NCBI GenBank assembly: GCA_004555205.1
Contig: SFIY01000019.1
Location: 1-59,653, forward strand
Source of the DNA: Clostridiales bacterium
GTDB lineage: Bacteria > Bacillota > Clostridia > Oscillospirales > Oscillospiraceae
Reading direction: 5' to 3'
DNA length: 59,653 nucleotides
Positions 6,564 through 16,236 of the stretch are shown here, piece after piece (positions within the stretch are counted from its first letter, which is position 1; each line of letters starts with the position of its first letter). The position numbers were made by a program, and so were the translations under genes. Below the pieces are notes generated by a model. It worked only from the letters and a program-made list of their open reading frames with translations, did no database searches and was not told the origin of the DNA.

Positions 6564-8381
6564 TTAATGCGCGTTGCCGGGCGTTCCCTCGCCGCCTTGG
6601 GGGACGGAGGGGTCTTCTCCGGAGTCACCCGGATTGTCCGGAGGAACTACCGGCGGATTGTCCGTTGGGTCGTCAACAGGTGTTTCCTGTCCCTTACTGA
6701 CGGTAAAGGAAATTGCCGTACCCTCCTCCACCGTACTGTTAACGGCCAGGCTCTGATCAATCACCTTGCCCACCGTCACATCGGAAGTCTGGTAGGTCGT
6801 TCCGCCAACGGCCAGGCCCAGCTCCTGTGCCTTTGCGATCGCATTCTCCAATGTCATGCCAATAAAGCTGGGCACTGTGACAGGCTTTGTCTCCTTACCC
6901 AGGCTGACAAACACCAGCACATTGTTGCCCTTCTTCAGCTCACTGTCGCTGGCAGGCGTGGTGGAAATGACCTGACCTGCGGGAACCTGGTCGTCATAGG
7001 TCTCCTTAAAGGTCACATTCAGCTCAATATCCATATTGTCCAACAGCAGCTTTGCTTCGCGGCTGTCGTAGCCGATCAGGTTGGGCATATAATACTTCTG
7101 TTCCTCGGCGCAGAGATAAACCTTAATGGTCAGATTATTTTTTCGGGTATGGTCCTTTGCAGGATCCTGCTCCATGATTTGGCCGGGCTCATATTGCGTA
7201 CTGGGCTTACTGCCAAGCACCTCAATGGTGAAAATACCCTTCACACCGGGCAGATTTTCCGCCTGCTCCACCGTGTAGCCCCGGATATCCGGCACCACAT
7301 AGGTGCCGTTTTCACCGTCACCGAAATTGCCGAAAACTTTAAATGCCGCAAAAATCAAAATCAAGAGCGCCGCAAAGCCGCCAATAATACCGAACAGGAG
7401 CTTCTTATTCATCTTATTGTTTTCTTGCAGCGGTTTTTCGTCTGTTTTGCGCGTTTTGCGCACGGCAGATGCCACCTCATCGGCGGGAATGGGCTGTGTC
7501 GGCTCCACATCGTCTTTCTCTTTGAGTTCAGCGCGGATATATTCCATATTGGTGGAGGGATCTTTGCGGAATTTTTCCAGATCCTCCAGCATGGCCTCCG
7601 CCGAAGCGTAGCGCCTGTCAGGGTTGGGGTTCATTGCCTTCATGCAAATCAATTCCAGCGCTTCTGGCACATTTTCGTTAATATCCCTGGGTGACAGAGG
7701 CACACTGCTCAAATGCTGAATGGCCACCGATACGGCGCTGTCACCCTCAAAGGGCAAACGGCCGGTCAGCATTTCATAGAGCACCACACCGGAAGAATAA
7801 ATGTCCGAGCGTGCGTCGATACGGTCGCCGCGGGCCTGTTCCGGTGAGATGTAATGTACCGAGCCAAGGGCTTCCTGGGTCAGCGTCTGGGCCGCATCTG
7901 CCAGGCAGGCAATCCCGAAATCGGCCACCTTAACGCTGCCGTCCCGCAGCACCATGATGTTCTGCGGCTTAATATCCCGGTGGATAATGCCGCGGCTGTG
8001 TGCATGGCTCAATGCACGCATGATCTGGGTGACAAAATGCAGCGCTTCGCGCCAATCCATCTGACCGCGGCGCTCCATATACTGCTTGAGCGTAATGCCG
8101 TCGATCAGCTCCATGACAATGTATTCCATATCATCGCTGCGGGATACATCGTACACCGACACGATATTGGCATGAGACAGTTTTGCTACTGCCTGCGACT
8201 CATCCCTGAAACGGCGGCGAAATTCCGCGTTATCCGCCAGATCGCTCTTGAGGATTTTCACCGCCACCATGCGGTTCAGGCGATGGCATTTTGCTTTATA
8301 TACATTGGCCATGCCGCCCCTGCCGATCAACTCTATGAGCTCATAGCGGTTATCCAACATTTTTCCGATGTTCTGATCCAT
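6564..8381 (-). CDS. prkC: PASTA-domain serine/threonine protein kinase (PrkC/StkP)
   Basis: 605-aa membrane kinase that senses muropeptides/lipid II outside and phosphorylates cytosolic targets. Kinase domain about 12-270: glycine loop GRGGMANVYK (20-29), VAVK lysine at 42, HRDIKPQN (134-141), DFG (154-156), activation segment with several Thr before GSVHYISPEQ. A charged juxtamembrane region ends in one transmembrane helix (about 338-358, LLFGIIGGFAALLILI). Three PASTA repeats follow (starting YVVPDIRGY, YYMPNLIGY, VTVPSFIGM), then a Pro/Gly-rich acidic tail. Paired with the PP2C phosphatase 14 bp upstream; germination and cell-wall homeostasis are the known roles in relatives. Confidence 0.96.
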   Translation of the reverse strand: MDQNIGKMLDNRYELIELIGRGGMANVYKAKCHRLNRMVAVKILKSDLADNAEFRRRFRDESQAVAKLSHANIVSVYDVSRSDDMEYIVMELIDGITLKQYMERRGQMDWREALHFVTQIMRALSHAHSRGIIHRDIKPQNIMVLRDGSVKVADFGIACLADAAQTLTQEALGSVHYISPEQARGDRIDARSDIYSSGVVLYEMLTGRLPFEGDSAVSVAIQHLSSVPLSPRDINENVPEALELICMKAMNPNPDRRYASAEAMLEDLEKFRKDPSTNMEYIRAELKEKDDVEPTQPIPADEVASAVRKTRKTDEKPLQENNKMNKKLLFGIIGGFAALLILIFAAFKVFGNFGDGENGTYVVPDIRGYTVEQAENLPGVKGIFTIEVLGSKPSTQYEPGQIMEQDPAKDHTRKNNLTIKVYLCAEEQKYYMPNLIGYDSREAKLLLDNMDIELNVTFKETYDDQVPAGQVISTTPASDSELKKGNNVLVFVSLGKETKPVTVPSFIGMTLENAIAKAQELGLAVGGTTYQTSDVTVGKVIDQSLAVNSTVEEGTAISFTVSKGQETPVDDPTDNPPVVPPDNPGDSGEDPSVPQGGEGTPGNAH

Positions 8382-8395
8382 ATATTTCCACTCCT

Positions 8396-9127
8396 TTAGA
8401 TGTTCATCAGCAGGACTGCCGTAACATTATCCGGGGCGCCTCTGCCCTTAGAAACCGTCATCAGGCGGTCCAGACAACTATCCAACTGATCGTTGTGAAT
8501 CATTTCAAATAAGATTTCCTGATCTGTCACGGTGTTCACCAGACCGTCAGAGCAGAGCAGGAGAAAGTCTCCCTTTTTCCACGGCACCTTGAATCCGTCT
8601 GTCTGTGCTACCGCATCAGGGCCAAGTGCTCTTGTGATAAGATTGCGATTGGGATGGCGGCGCGCTTCATCCGGCGTCAGGTCGCCGTGCTCCACCATAT
8701 CCTCTACCAGTGAATGATCCTTTGTGATCTGGCAAATGCCCTCGGGAGATATGCGGTAGGCGCGGCTGTCGCCGATATTGCATACCACCGCCAGATCATC
8801 CCATCCCACAGCAGCGACCAAAGTCGTACCCATGCGTCGGATCTCGGGGTTGCCGTCTGCCTCACGGCGAATGGCGTCGTTGACCAGAGAAGCACTGTAC
8901 AGCATCGCCTGTTGAATCTGATCGGCCGACATACCCTTGTGCAGCACCTTCTCCATCTCGTCGCCAAACACTTTCACACCGATGGAACTGGCGATCCGAC
9001 CGCCGTTTGTGCCGCCCATGCCGTCACATACGACGGCCACCGTATAGTCAGCTATATTATCCACACGGTAGGCATCCTGGTTCTCTTTTCGCACCAAGCC
9101 GGTATCTGTGATACCCCATACTCTCAT
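8396..9127 (-). CDS. prpC: PP2C-type serine/threonine phosphatase, Stp1/PrpC
   Basis: 243-aa manganese-dependent phosphatase that reverses PrkC phosphorylation. Motifs: NQDAYRV near the N-terminus, VCDGMGGTNGG, GTTLVAA, NIGDSRAYRI, LLCSDGLVNTV and APDNVTAVLL supply the metal aspartates. Two starts are possible: ATG 9139, directly against GGGGG, or ATG 9127, which overlaps the rlmN stop as ATGA. I prefer 9127 because homology (MRVWGITDTG) starts there and coupled ATGA overlaps recur in this run. Genes rlmN-prpC-prkC-rsgA keep the Bacillus order. Confidence 0.93.
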   Translation of the reverse strand: MRVWGITDTGLVRKENQDAYRVDNIADYTVAVVCDGMGGTNGGRIASSIGVKVFGDEMEKVLHKGMSADQIQQAMLYSASLVNDAIRREADGNPEIRRMGTTLVAAVGWDDLAVVCNIGDSRAYRISPEGICQITKDHSLVEDMVEHGDLTPDEARRHPNRNLITRALGPDAVAQTDGFKVPWKKGDFLLLCSDGLVNTVTDQEILFEMIHNDQLDSCLDRLMTVSKGRGAPDNVTAVLLMNI

Positions 9128-10164
9128 GTTGGAGCGCATCCCCCTTTCTCTTCCATCGCCTTGCGGCGCAGCTGGCCGCAGGAGGCGTCAATATCTCCGC
9201 CCAAACTGCGCCGCACGGTGGCAGTAATGCCATGGGACTCCAGGCGTTTTTGGAATGCCCCAATGCGGCGACTGGGTTTAAAAGGACTTTCCACCACATC
9301 GTTAAGCGGGATCATGTTTACATGACCCGGCATACCCTTGAGCTTTTTGGCAATCAAATCTGCCTGCCAATCATGGTCGTTGACACCGTCGATCATGGCG
9401 TATTCAAAGGAAATGCGGCGACCCGTCTTTTTGAAATAGCGGTGGCAAGCGGCAAACAGCTCCTCCACATCATAGGCGCGGTTCACCGGCATGATCTTCG
9501 AGCGGGTTTCGCTGTCCGGTGCGTGAAGTGACACGGACAGCGTGATCTGCAAGCCCAAATCAGCCAGCCAGTCGATCCCCGGCACCACGCCGCAAGTGGA
9601 AAGACTGATATGCCGCATCCCGATATGCAAACCGTCCGGATGGTTGACAAGTTCCAAAAACCGCAGCACATTCTCCCGGTTATCCAGCGGCTCACCAATG
9701 CCCATCAGCACAATATTGGAGATCTCCCGTCCGGCATCCAACTGCGTAAACAGCACTTGATCGAGCATCTCACCGGCCGTCAGATCGCGCACCTTACCGG
9801 CAACCGTGGAGGCACAGAAGGCGCAGCCCATGCGGCAGCCTACCTGCGAGGAAATACAGACCGTGTTGCCGTGACGGTACTGCATCAGTACCGTTTCAAT
9901 GCAGTTGCCGTCCGACAGCCTCCACAAGTATTTGATGGTGCCGTCCAGCCTGCTGATCTGCTTGCGCGCCGCGGTGGGCACGGTAATCGTGCACTGCGCT
10001 TTTAACTTTTCCCGCAGAGCCTTGGAAAGGTTGCTCATTTCGTCGAAGGAGCGCACCCCCTTGTGCAGCCAGGTAAATACCTGCTCGCCGCGAAAGGCCG
10101 GCTCGCCCAAATCACGCAGGAATCGGGTGATCTCCTCCTGCGTCATGGATTTTAAATCAATCAT
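9124..10164 (-). CDS. rlmN: 23S rRNA A2503 / tRNA A37 C2-methyltransferase
   Basis: 346-aa radical-SAM methylase that methylates C2 of A2503 in the peptidyl-transferase centre. Iron-sulfur motif C-x3-C-x2-C at residues 110, 114, 117 (GCRMGCAFC), SAM-binding GIGEPLDN, and the acceptor cysteine near the C-terminus in DIDASCGQLRR. A longer reading frame runs back to 10251, but it overlaps rsmB. I start at the ATG at 10164, overlapping the rsmB stop with GAGGA just upstream, which gives the usual family length. It ends in ATGA overlap with prpC. Confidence 0.95.
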   Translation of the reverse strand: MIDLKSMTQEEITRFLRDLGEPAFRGEQVFTWLHKGVRSFDEMSNLSKALREKLKAQCTITVPTAARKQISRLDGTIKYLWRLSDGNCIETVLMQYRHGNTVCISSQVGCRMGCAFCASTVAGKVRDLTAGEMLDQVLFTQLDAGREISNIVLMGIGEPLDNRENVLRFLELVNHPDGLHIGMRHISLSTCGVVPGIDWLADLGLQITLSVSLHAPDSETRSKIMPVNRAYDVEELFAACHRYFKKTGRRISFEYAMIDGVNDHDWQADLIAKKLKGMPGHVNMIPLNDVVESPFKPSRRIGAFQKRLESHGITATVRRSLGGDIDASCGQLRRKAMEEKGGCAPT

Positions 10165-11510
10165 CATTTCCTCGATGCTTTTTTCATGCGGCAGATGTAA
10201 AATCCGTCGGTATGGAAGCGTTGGGGCCACAGGGTCAAATGCCCGCTGCACGCACCGACCGGCAGCGGCAGGGTAAAGGGCGCCAGCGCAAATTCACTGT
10301 GCTCGGACAAAAAGTCCTCCGTCACGCGCTCATTTTCCTCGGGCAAAACGGTGCAGGTAGAATAGAGCAATGTACCGCCGGGACGCACATATGTAGCGGC
10401 ATTTTCCAGTATCGCCCGCTGGACAGCCGGCAGCCGTGCCAGCTCCTTGGGATTCTTATAGCGGATATCCGGCTTCTTGCGGATGATGCCCAAACCGGAG
10501 CAGGGCACATCCGTCACCACCAGATCGGCCTGTTCTTCCCACGCCGCGTGGTGCTCTCTGCCGTCGGCAAGTGCTGTACGCACGCTGGTGATCCCCAGCC
10601 GTCTGGCGTTGCTCTCCACCAGCTTCAGCTTATGGGCATGGATGTCACAGGCGAGGATGTCGCCCTTGTCTGCCATATCGATGGCCAAAGCAAAGGATTT
10701 GCCGCCCGGTGCGGCGCAAACGTCCAGCACGCGGTCGGTCTGTGCAGGCTGTGCCGCCATGGCCACCAAGCGTGCCGCGGCATCCTGTACCATGAACCGG
10801 CCTTCCGTAAAGGCAGGCAAATGTTCCAAATCGCCGGTGCCGCTCACCTCAAAGCAGTTGGGCAGCCACGGGTGCTTTTCCACCGTCACGCCGGCGCCGT
10901 GCAGCTCCTTCTCCAGTTCCTCCGCCGTGGTTTTCAGCAGATTCGTCTGGATGGTGGTCGGCACAGTCTCGTTATTGCTCTTGAGGTAGGCCTCCGTTTC
11001 CTCCGGATCCAAAATGTCCAAAAGGCGCTGCACCAGCCACTTGGGATGGCTGTATCGCACGGACAGATAGTCCAGCGTGGTATCCTGGGGCAAGGCCGGC
11101 ATATCCATCCAATGGGTCACAAACTTGCGAAGCACCGCGTTGACCATGCCTGCCGCTTTGGGACGGCCCCAGCGCTTGGTCATCTCCACCGCCTCGTTCA
11201 CCGCCGCCCGGTGCGGGATTTTATCCATAAACAGGATCTGATAGGCGCCGATGCGCAGAATATTCAAGATTACCGGCTCAAGCCGCGCCGGCTTTTGGCT
11301 GCACCAGCAGCCGATATAGTAGTCCAGCAGCGCCCTGTTCTGCATCACACCGTAGCTCAGGCGTGTGGCCAGCGCCGCTTCGCGGCTGTCCAGCCGATGC
11401 TTGGCAATGGTATGCTTCAGGCTGCCGTCTGACCAGGCATTGGCATGCTGGACCGACAGTAACACCTCCAGCGCCGTGTCACGGGCGGAGACATGCTTTT
11501 TCTCACTCAT
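10164..11510 (-). CDS. rsmB: 16S rRNA C967 m5C-methyltransferase
   Basis: 448-aa protein with an N-terminal NusB-like RNA-binding domain (about 1-130) and a C-terminal SAM-dependent m5C methylase. Visible: DVCAAPGGKSFALA (SAM motif I), TDVPCSGLG (motif IV with the PC cysteine), and YSTCTVLPEENE (motif VI with the catalytic TC). Length matches the Sun/RsmB family. Start ATG overlaps the fmt stop by four bases (ATGA), part of the def-fmt-rsmB-rlmN coupled series. Confidence 0.96.
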   Translation of the reverse strand: MSEKKHVSARDTALEVLLSVQHANAWSDGSLKHTIAKHRLDSREAALATRLSYGVMQNRALLDYYIGCWCSQKPARLEPVILNILRIGAYQILFMDKIPHRAAVNEAVEMTKRWGRPKAAGMVNAVLRKFVTHWMDMPALPQDTTLDYLSVRYSHPKWLVQRLLDILDPEETEAYLKSNNETVPTTIQTNLLKTTAEELEKELHGAGVTVEKHPWLPNCFEVSGTGDLEHLPAFTEGRFMVQDAAARLVAMAAQPAQTDRVLDVCAAPGGKSFALAIDMADKGDILACDIHAHKLKLVESNARRLGITSVRTALADGREHHAAWEEQADLVVTDVPCSGLGIIRKKPDIRYKNPKELARLPAVQRAILENAATYVRPGGTLLYSTCTVLPEENERVTEDFLSEHSEFALAPFTLPLPVGACSGHLTLWPQRFHTDGFYICRMKKASRK

Positions 11511-12427
11511 ACTTCCACCTGAACGCTGTGACCTGCCAGATAGGCGGCGGCTGCCATACGCTTGCCTCCCTCGCTCTGCAGCTCCGTAATACGAAGAGAC
11601 AGCCCGTCGCCGCAGGCGAAGGCGATGCCCTTTTTGTTCGCGGCAATGATCTTGCCGGCTTCCGCTTCCGTTGCCTCGCCGATCTGCGTGGCAAACACCT
11701 TCACCGTCTTGCCGCCAAGAGATGTCTGTGCGCAGGGCCAGGGAATCAAGCCGCGAACCTGGTCGTGTATCTGGCGGGCGCTCCTGGTCCAGTCGATGGG
11801 TGAAAGGGATTTATCCAGCATGGGCGCATAGGTGTGAGCGCTGTGGTCCTGAGGCGTGCGGACAGCCGTACCGTTTTGCAGCATCTCCACGGCTTCAGCC
11901 AGCGCCTGTGCGCCCAGTTCTGCCAATCGTGCGGTCAGCGCCTGCGCATCCTCGTCAAAGCCAATGTCCGTTTCCAGACAGTGGATAATGTCGCCGGCGT
12001 CCAGCTCCTTCGCCATATACATAATGGTCACGCCGGTGCGGTCCTCGCCGTTTAGAATCGCCCAGTTGATCGGTGCTGCGCCGCGGTATTTAGGCAGCAA
12101 CGAGGAGTGGACATTGATCGAACCGTAGGGCGGCGTATGCAGAATGTCCTCCGGCAGGATTTTACCGTAGGCTGCCACCACGATCAGCTCCGGCTGCAGC
12201 TTTTGCACAATGGCAAGTGCCTCACCGTCGCGCATTTTCAGCGGCTGATACACCGTCAGGTTTTGGGAAACGGCATACTCCTTCACCGGAGAAAACGCCA
12301 GCTTGTGACCCCGGTTTTTCGGCTTATCCGGCTGTGTAAAGACGCCGCAGATCTCGTGGCCGTCCTCCACCAGCCGTTTCAGGGACGCCACGGCAAAGTC
12401 CGGCGTTCCCATGAACAAAATTCTCAT
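11507..12427 (-). CDS. fmt: Methionyl-tRNA formyltransferase
   Basis: 306-aa enzyme transferring formyl from 10-formyl-THF to initiator Met-tRNA. N-terminal FMGTPDFAV Rossmann start, catalytic core with HSSLLPKYRGAAPINWAI and the SLLP loop, hinge, then an OB-like C-terminal domain (from about 208) that binds the tRNA. ATGA overlap with def upstream and rsmB downstream. Its product is deformylated after translation by the adjacent def product. Confidence 0.97.
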   Translation of the reverse strand: MRILFMGTPDFAVASLKRLVEDGHEICGVFTQPDKPKNRGHKLAFSPVKEYAVSQNLTVYQPLKMRDGEALAIVQKLQPELIVVAAYGKILPEDILHTPPYGSINVHSSLLPKYRGAAPINWAILNGEDRTGVTIMYMAKELDAGDIIHCLETDIGFDEDAQALTARLAELGAQALAEAVEMLQNGTAVRTPQDHSAHTYAPMLDKSLSPIDWTRSARQIHDQVRGLIPWPCAQTSLGGKTVKVFATQIGEATEAEAGKIIAANKKGIAFACGDGLSLRITELQSEGGKRMAAAAYLAGHSVQVEV

Positions 12428-12936
12428 TCTTCCTCATCCTCTTCTTCCGCTTCCTGCTCGCGGATATACGCTTCCAGTTCTTCCTCGCTGAGCAGATGAT
12501 CCGTGTGCTCGATAAACAGGTGACCGTCCAGATGCTCGATCTCATGGCAGAAGCAGCGCGCCGTCAGCGCCTCGTCCTCCACCTCAAAAAACGCACCGTT
12601 GCGGTCCTGGGCACGCACACGCACCACATAGGGGCGCGTCACCACGCCATACTTGCCGGGCACGCTCAAGCAGCCCTCCAAGCCGGTCTGCTCACCTTCG
12701 GTGGCAATAATTTCGGGATTGATCAGTTCGATGACCTCGTCATCCTCATTCATCACCACGCACAAACGGCGCAAAATACCCACCTGCGGCGCCGCCAGAC
12801 CCACACCGCCGGAATCAATCAGCGTTTCGGTCATATCGTCAAGCAGTGTATGCAGGCGCGCGTTGAAATCTGTCACCGGACGGCAGACCTTTTTCAAGCA
12901 ATCATCACCTTGCAGGACAATTTTTCGTAAAGCCAT
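12424..12936 (-). CDS. def: Peptide deformylase
   Basis: 170-aa Fe/Zn hydrolase removing the formyl group from nascent proteins. Three signature motifs: GVGLAAPQVG, EGCLSVPG (metal Cys) and HEIEHLDGHLF (HEXXH). The C-terminus is a run of glutamates (about 18 of the last 30 residues), an acidic tail longer than in most type 1 deformylases. Its stop overlaps the fmt start. Confidence 0.96.
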   Translation of the reverse strand: MALRKIVLQGDDCLKKVCRPVTDFNARLHTLLDDMTETLIDSGGVGLAAPQVGILRRLCVVMNEDDEVIELINPEIIATEGEQTGLEGCLSVPGKYGVVTRPYVVRVRAQDRNGAFFEVEDEALTARCFCHEIEHLDGHLFIEHTDHLLSEEELEAYIREQEAEEEDEEE

Positions 12937-12947
12937 CGTATCTTACC

Positions 12948-15368
12948 TCAATCCATTAAATTGCAGTCTGTGTAAATGTTCATGCCGCGATTTTCACCAC
13001 GGCGGGCAAACTCCTTCATATACGCTGAAAGCAGTTCGCGGGTTGCCTTATCATTATGTCCGATCAGTGTCAGACGATAGCGGTAGCGGTGATTGACCTT
13101 CAGTACCGGAGCCGGTGCAGGGCCAAGCACTTCCATATCGTACTCTTTTGCCACGCGTATCAGGCTGTTTCGCAGCTCCCCACAGGCGCGGCGCACCCGT
13201 TCCTCCTCCAGCCCTGTCACCGTCATCATAAACTGATCGGCAAAGGGCGGATCACGCCGCAGCCTGCGCAGGCGGATCTCGCCGTCGTAAAACCGCTCAT
13301 AATCCTGCACCGCCGCCGCCTGAATCACATCATTTTGCGGCGTGTAGGTCTGAATCACCGCACGGCCCTCCTTTTCACCGCGCCCGGCGCGGCCCACCAC
13401 CTGCGTCAGCAGGCTGAAAGTCCGTTCACCGGCACGGTAGTGGTCCACATACAGCGACAGATCCGCCGCCAGGACGCCTACCAGCGTTACATTTTCAAAA
13501 TCCAGTCCCTTTGCCACCATTTGTGTGCCCAACAGGATCGGAATTTTTTTCACTTCAAACGCCCGCAGCAGCTTTTCATGGCCCTCGCCCACGGTATCGG
13601 CGTCCATACGCAGCACCGGTGTATCGGGAAACAGCGCATGCAGTTCCTCCTCTACCTTTTGGGTGCCCGTACCGATATGCTTCAGTTTTCCTCCGCATTC
13701 CGGGCAATTCTCTGCCGCTTTTTCACTGTGGCCGCAGTAGTGGCACATCAAACGGCCGTTGGCCGAGTGGTATGTCAGATACACGCTGCACCGGGGGCAC
13801 TGGGGCACATAACCGCACGCCGGGCAAAGTAATTGGCGGCTGTTGCCGCGGCGGTTCAGGAACAGAATACTCTGTTCGCCCCGCCGCAGATTCTCTTTCA
13901 GTTCTTCATACAGCTCCTTGCTGATAGAGCCGGTGTTGCCGCTGCGCAGCTCCCGTCGCATATCCGCCACAATCACGCGGGGCAGCTCCTTTTCATTATA
14001 GCGGCGTACCATACGCGATAGCTGATAGTCGCCGCGCTCGGCGTAGTAATTGGTTTCCACGGTGGGCGTTGCCGAGCCCAACAGCAGCCGCGCTCCCTCC
14101 TGCACGCAGCGATATTTGGCAATATCGCGGGCATGGTAGCACGGTGCATTCTCCGACTCGTAGGAGCCTTCCTGCTCCTCATCCAGCACGATCAGGCCGA
14201 TATTCTGCAGCGGCGCAAACACCGCGCTTCTCGTACCGAGCACGATATGCGCTTCACCGCGGCGAATACGCTTCCATTGATCGTAGCGTTCCGTATCACG
14301 CAGCCCGCTGTGCAGCAGTGCCACCTCATCGCCGAAATAGGCGGTGAAACGCGCCATCATCTGCGGTGTCAGCGCGATTTCCGGCACCAGGATCATGACA
14401 GACTTCCCCGCCTTGAGCAGCTCCTGCGCCAGACGGATATACACCAGCGTTTTACCGCTGCCTGTCACACCGTGCAGCAGCGTCACGCCTGCTTGGCCGG
14501 ATAAGGACTGCGCCAGCACGGCGGAAAACACCGACTGCTGCTCTTCATTGAGCGTAATAGGCACGGCCTCCGTCACGCAGGCCCTCTCGCCGATGCGATA
14601 TGCCTCACGCTCCTGCAGGCGGATCAATCCCCGCTTTTCCAGTGCCTTGAGTGTGCCGGTCGCCGCGCCGGTAAAATAGCACAGCTCACGGCAAGCCGTT
14701 TCACCGTGCTTTACCAAAAAACGAAGGGCGTCCGATTGGCGCGGTGCCTTTTTCTGCTTACTGTCGGCATAGGCCAGCGCGCTTGCCCCGTCCACAGCCA
14801 GTGACGCCCAGCGCACCGACTTGTCATTGACCTTACGGTGACTGACGGTCTCCGCGCGGAGAATCCCGCGTTTTTTGAGACCGCGCAGCAAAGGCATCAC
14901 GCTCTCGCCGAAGGTTTCCTTCAGCGCCTCGGTGTCCCGTACACCAGCGTCGATCGCTTGGCACACAGCCAGTTCCCTTTCGCTCAGGCCCTCATGGTCG
15001 GCATCGTCTGTCATCTGCCAGATCTCGCGGTAGCGATACCACACTGCCGCCGGCAGCACCGTGCGGATGGCATCGTAAAGGGTACAGAAATAGCGTTGAC
15101 GCATCCATAGGGCCAGCTTGAGCTCACGCTGCGTGAGAATCGGCTCATCATCCAAACATTCCCGGATGGCTTTCAGCGGTTTTTCCGGCACCGTGTGATA
15201 AAGCGACAATACCACCGCCTCGCCGGTGCGGTTGCCGCGTCCAAACGGCACCAACACACGCGAGCCTACCGCAATGCCCAATCCTTCGGGCGCCAGATAG
15301 TCGTAGGGCTTGTCAATGGCATAGGTTGCCGCGGCTACTGCCACCTTGGCGATCTGCGGCATTGACAA
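12948..15368 (-). CDS. priA: Primosomal protein N' (replication restart helicase)
   Basis: 806-aa 3'-5' superfamily 2 helicase that reloads the replisome at stalled forks. N-terminal DNA-binding domain (about 1-110), winged helix, then helicase core with Walker A GVTGSGKTLVY and motif II DEEQEGSYES (Gln replaces the more usual His of DEEH). An inserted zinc-binding region has four Cys pairs (CPACGYVPQCPRC, MCHYCG, CPECGG). Motifs V/VI GTQMVAKGLDF and QVVGRAGRGEK. The coaBC gene usually found between rpoZ and priA in Firmicutes is absent. Confidence 0.96.
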   Translation of the reverse strand: MSMPQIAKVAVAAATYAIDKPYDYLAPEGLGIAVGSRVLVPFGRGNRTGEAVVLSLYHTVPEKPLKAIRECLDDEPILTQRELKLALWMRQRYFCTLYDAIRTVLPAAVWYRYREIWQMTDDADHEGLSERELAVCQAIDAGVRDTEALKETFGESVMPLLRGLKKRGILRAETVSHRKVNDKSVRWASLAVDGASALAYADSKQKKAPRQSDALRFLVKHGETACRELCYFTGAATGTLKALEKRGLIRLQEREAYRIGERACVTEAVPITLNEEQQSVFSAVLAQSLSGQAGVTLLHGVTGSGKTLVYIRLAQELLKAGKSVMILVPEIALTPQMMARFTAYFGDEVALLHSGLRDTERYDQWKRIRRGEAHIVLGTRSAVFAPLQNIGLIVLDEEQEGSYESENAPCYHARDIAKYRCVQEGARLLLGSATPTVETNYYAERGDYQLSRMVRRYNEKELPRVIVADMRRELRSGNTGSISKELYEELKENLRRGEQSILFLNRRGNSRQLLCPACGYVPQCPRCSVYLTYHSANGRLMCHYCGHSEKAAENCPECGGKLKHIGTGTQKVEEELHALFPDTPVLRMDADTVGEGHEKLLRAFEVKKIPILLGTQMVAKGLDFENVTLVGVLAADLSLYVDHYRAGERTFSLLTQVVGRAGRGEKEGRAVIQTYTPQNDVIQAAAVQDYERFYDGEIRLRRLRRDPPFADQFMMTVTGLEEERVRRACGELRNSLIRVAKEYDMEVLGPAPAPVLKVNHRYRYRLTLIGHNDKATRELLSAYMKEFARRGENRGMNIYTDCNLMD

Positions 15369-15383
15369 TCCCTCCTTCGTATA

Positions 15384-15605
15384 TCAGACGTTCTCGCTCT
15401 CGATCATGGTATTGATGGTATTGGCGTCAAACTTACCTTCGGCAACCTCGTGGATCGCCAGGGTGACGGGTTTTTCGCCCAGATGTTCGCCGGTAGCTTC
15501 GGCCTCGGCAGCAATCTGGCGTGCGCGGCGCGCCACCACGTTGACCATCATATAGCGGTTAGGAATATACTCCGTCAGCTTGTTCATTGCAGGATACAGC
15601 ATCAT
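15384..15605 (-). CDS. rpoZ: RNA polymerase omega subunit
   Basis: 73-aa omega subunit that helps fold and stabilise the beta' subunit. Conserved core NRYMMVNVVARRARQI (about residues 17-32), followed by EKPVTLAIHEVAEGK. Two consecutive ATGs are available (15605 and 15602) behind GGAAGG. Sits between gmk and priA as in many Firmicutes. Confidence 0.93.
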   Translation of the reverse strand: MMLYPAMNKLTEYIPNRYMMVNVVARRARQIAAEAEATGEHLGEKPVTLAIHEVAEGKFDANTINTMIESENV

Positions 15606-15635
15606 AATTCTTTACCTTCCGATCTGTCAAAATTT

Positions 15636-16232
15636 TTATTTCTTCAAAATGCGGTTCATGCGCTCAGCGGGCTTACAATGCTCGGCGCACATGATGGCAC
15701 GCAGCTCCTTCACTGCGTTTTCCACCGTATCGTTGATGACAAAATAATCATAATCATAGGCCGTTTCCATCTCCACCTTGGCGCGCAGCAAACGCTTCTG
15801 CACCTTTTCGGGCGTATCCGTTCCGCGGGCAGTCAGGCGGCGTTCCAGTTCCTCCCAGGAGGGCGGCGCAATGAAAATCCGCACGGTTTCGGGGCGTTTG
15901 GCACAGACCTGCGTGGCGCCCTGGATCTCAATATCCAGAATCACATCACGTCCTGCCTCCATGGCCTCGTCCACATACTTCTTCGGCGTACCGTAGAAAT
16001 TGCCCACATACTCGGCATACTCCAAAAAGGCCTCCTCTTCGATCATGGCGCGAAACCGGTCGGCAGCAATGAAATGATAATCCCTTCCGTCCACCTCACC
16101 TTCGCGTGCGGCGCGCGTGGTGGCGGACACGGAAAAATACAAATCGTCACGCCCCTCAAACAGCGCACGGAGCACGGTGCTCTTGCCTACGCCGGACGGG
16201 CCGGAGATAATGAATGTTTTCCCTTTTTTCAA
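15636..16232 (-). CDS. gmk: Guanylate kinase
   Basis: 198-aa enzyme making GDP from GMP and ATP. P-loop IISGPSGVGKSTVL (about residues 8-21), GMP-binding SATTRAAREGEVDGRDYHF, lid region with RDVILDIEIQGA. Length is normal. Starts four bases after the remA stop; gmk follows remA and precedes rpoZ in the standard Firmicutes order. Confidence 0.96.
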   Translation of the reverse strand: MKKGKTFIISGPSGVGKSTVLRALFEGRDDLYFSVSATTRAAREGEVDGRDYHFIAADRFRAMIEEEAFLEYAEYVGNFYGTPKKYVDEAMEAGRDVILDIEIQGATQVCAKRPETVRIFIAPPSWEELERRLTARGTDTPEKVQKRLLRAKVEMETAYDYDYFVINDTVENAVKELRAIMCAEHCKPAERMNRILKK

Positions 16233-16236
16233 CGCG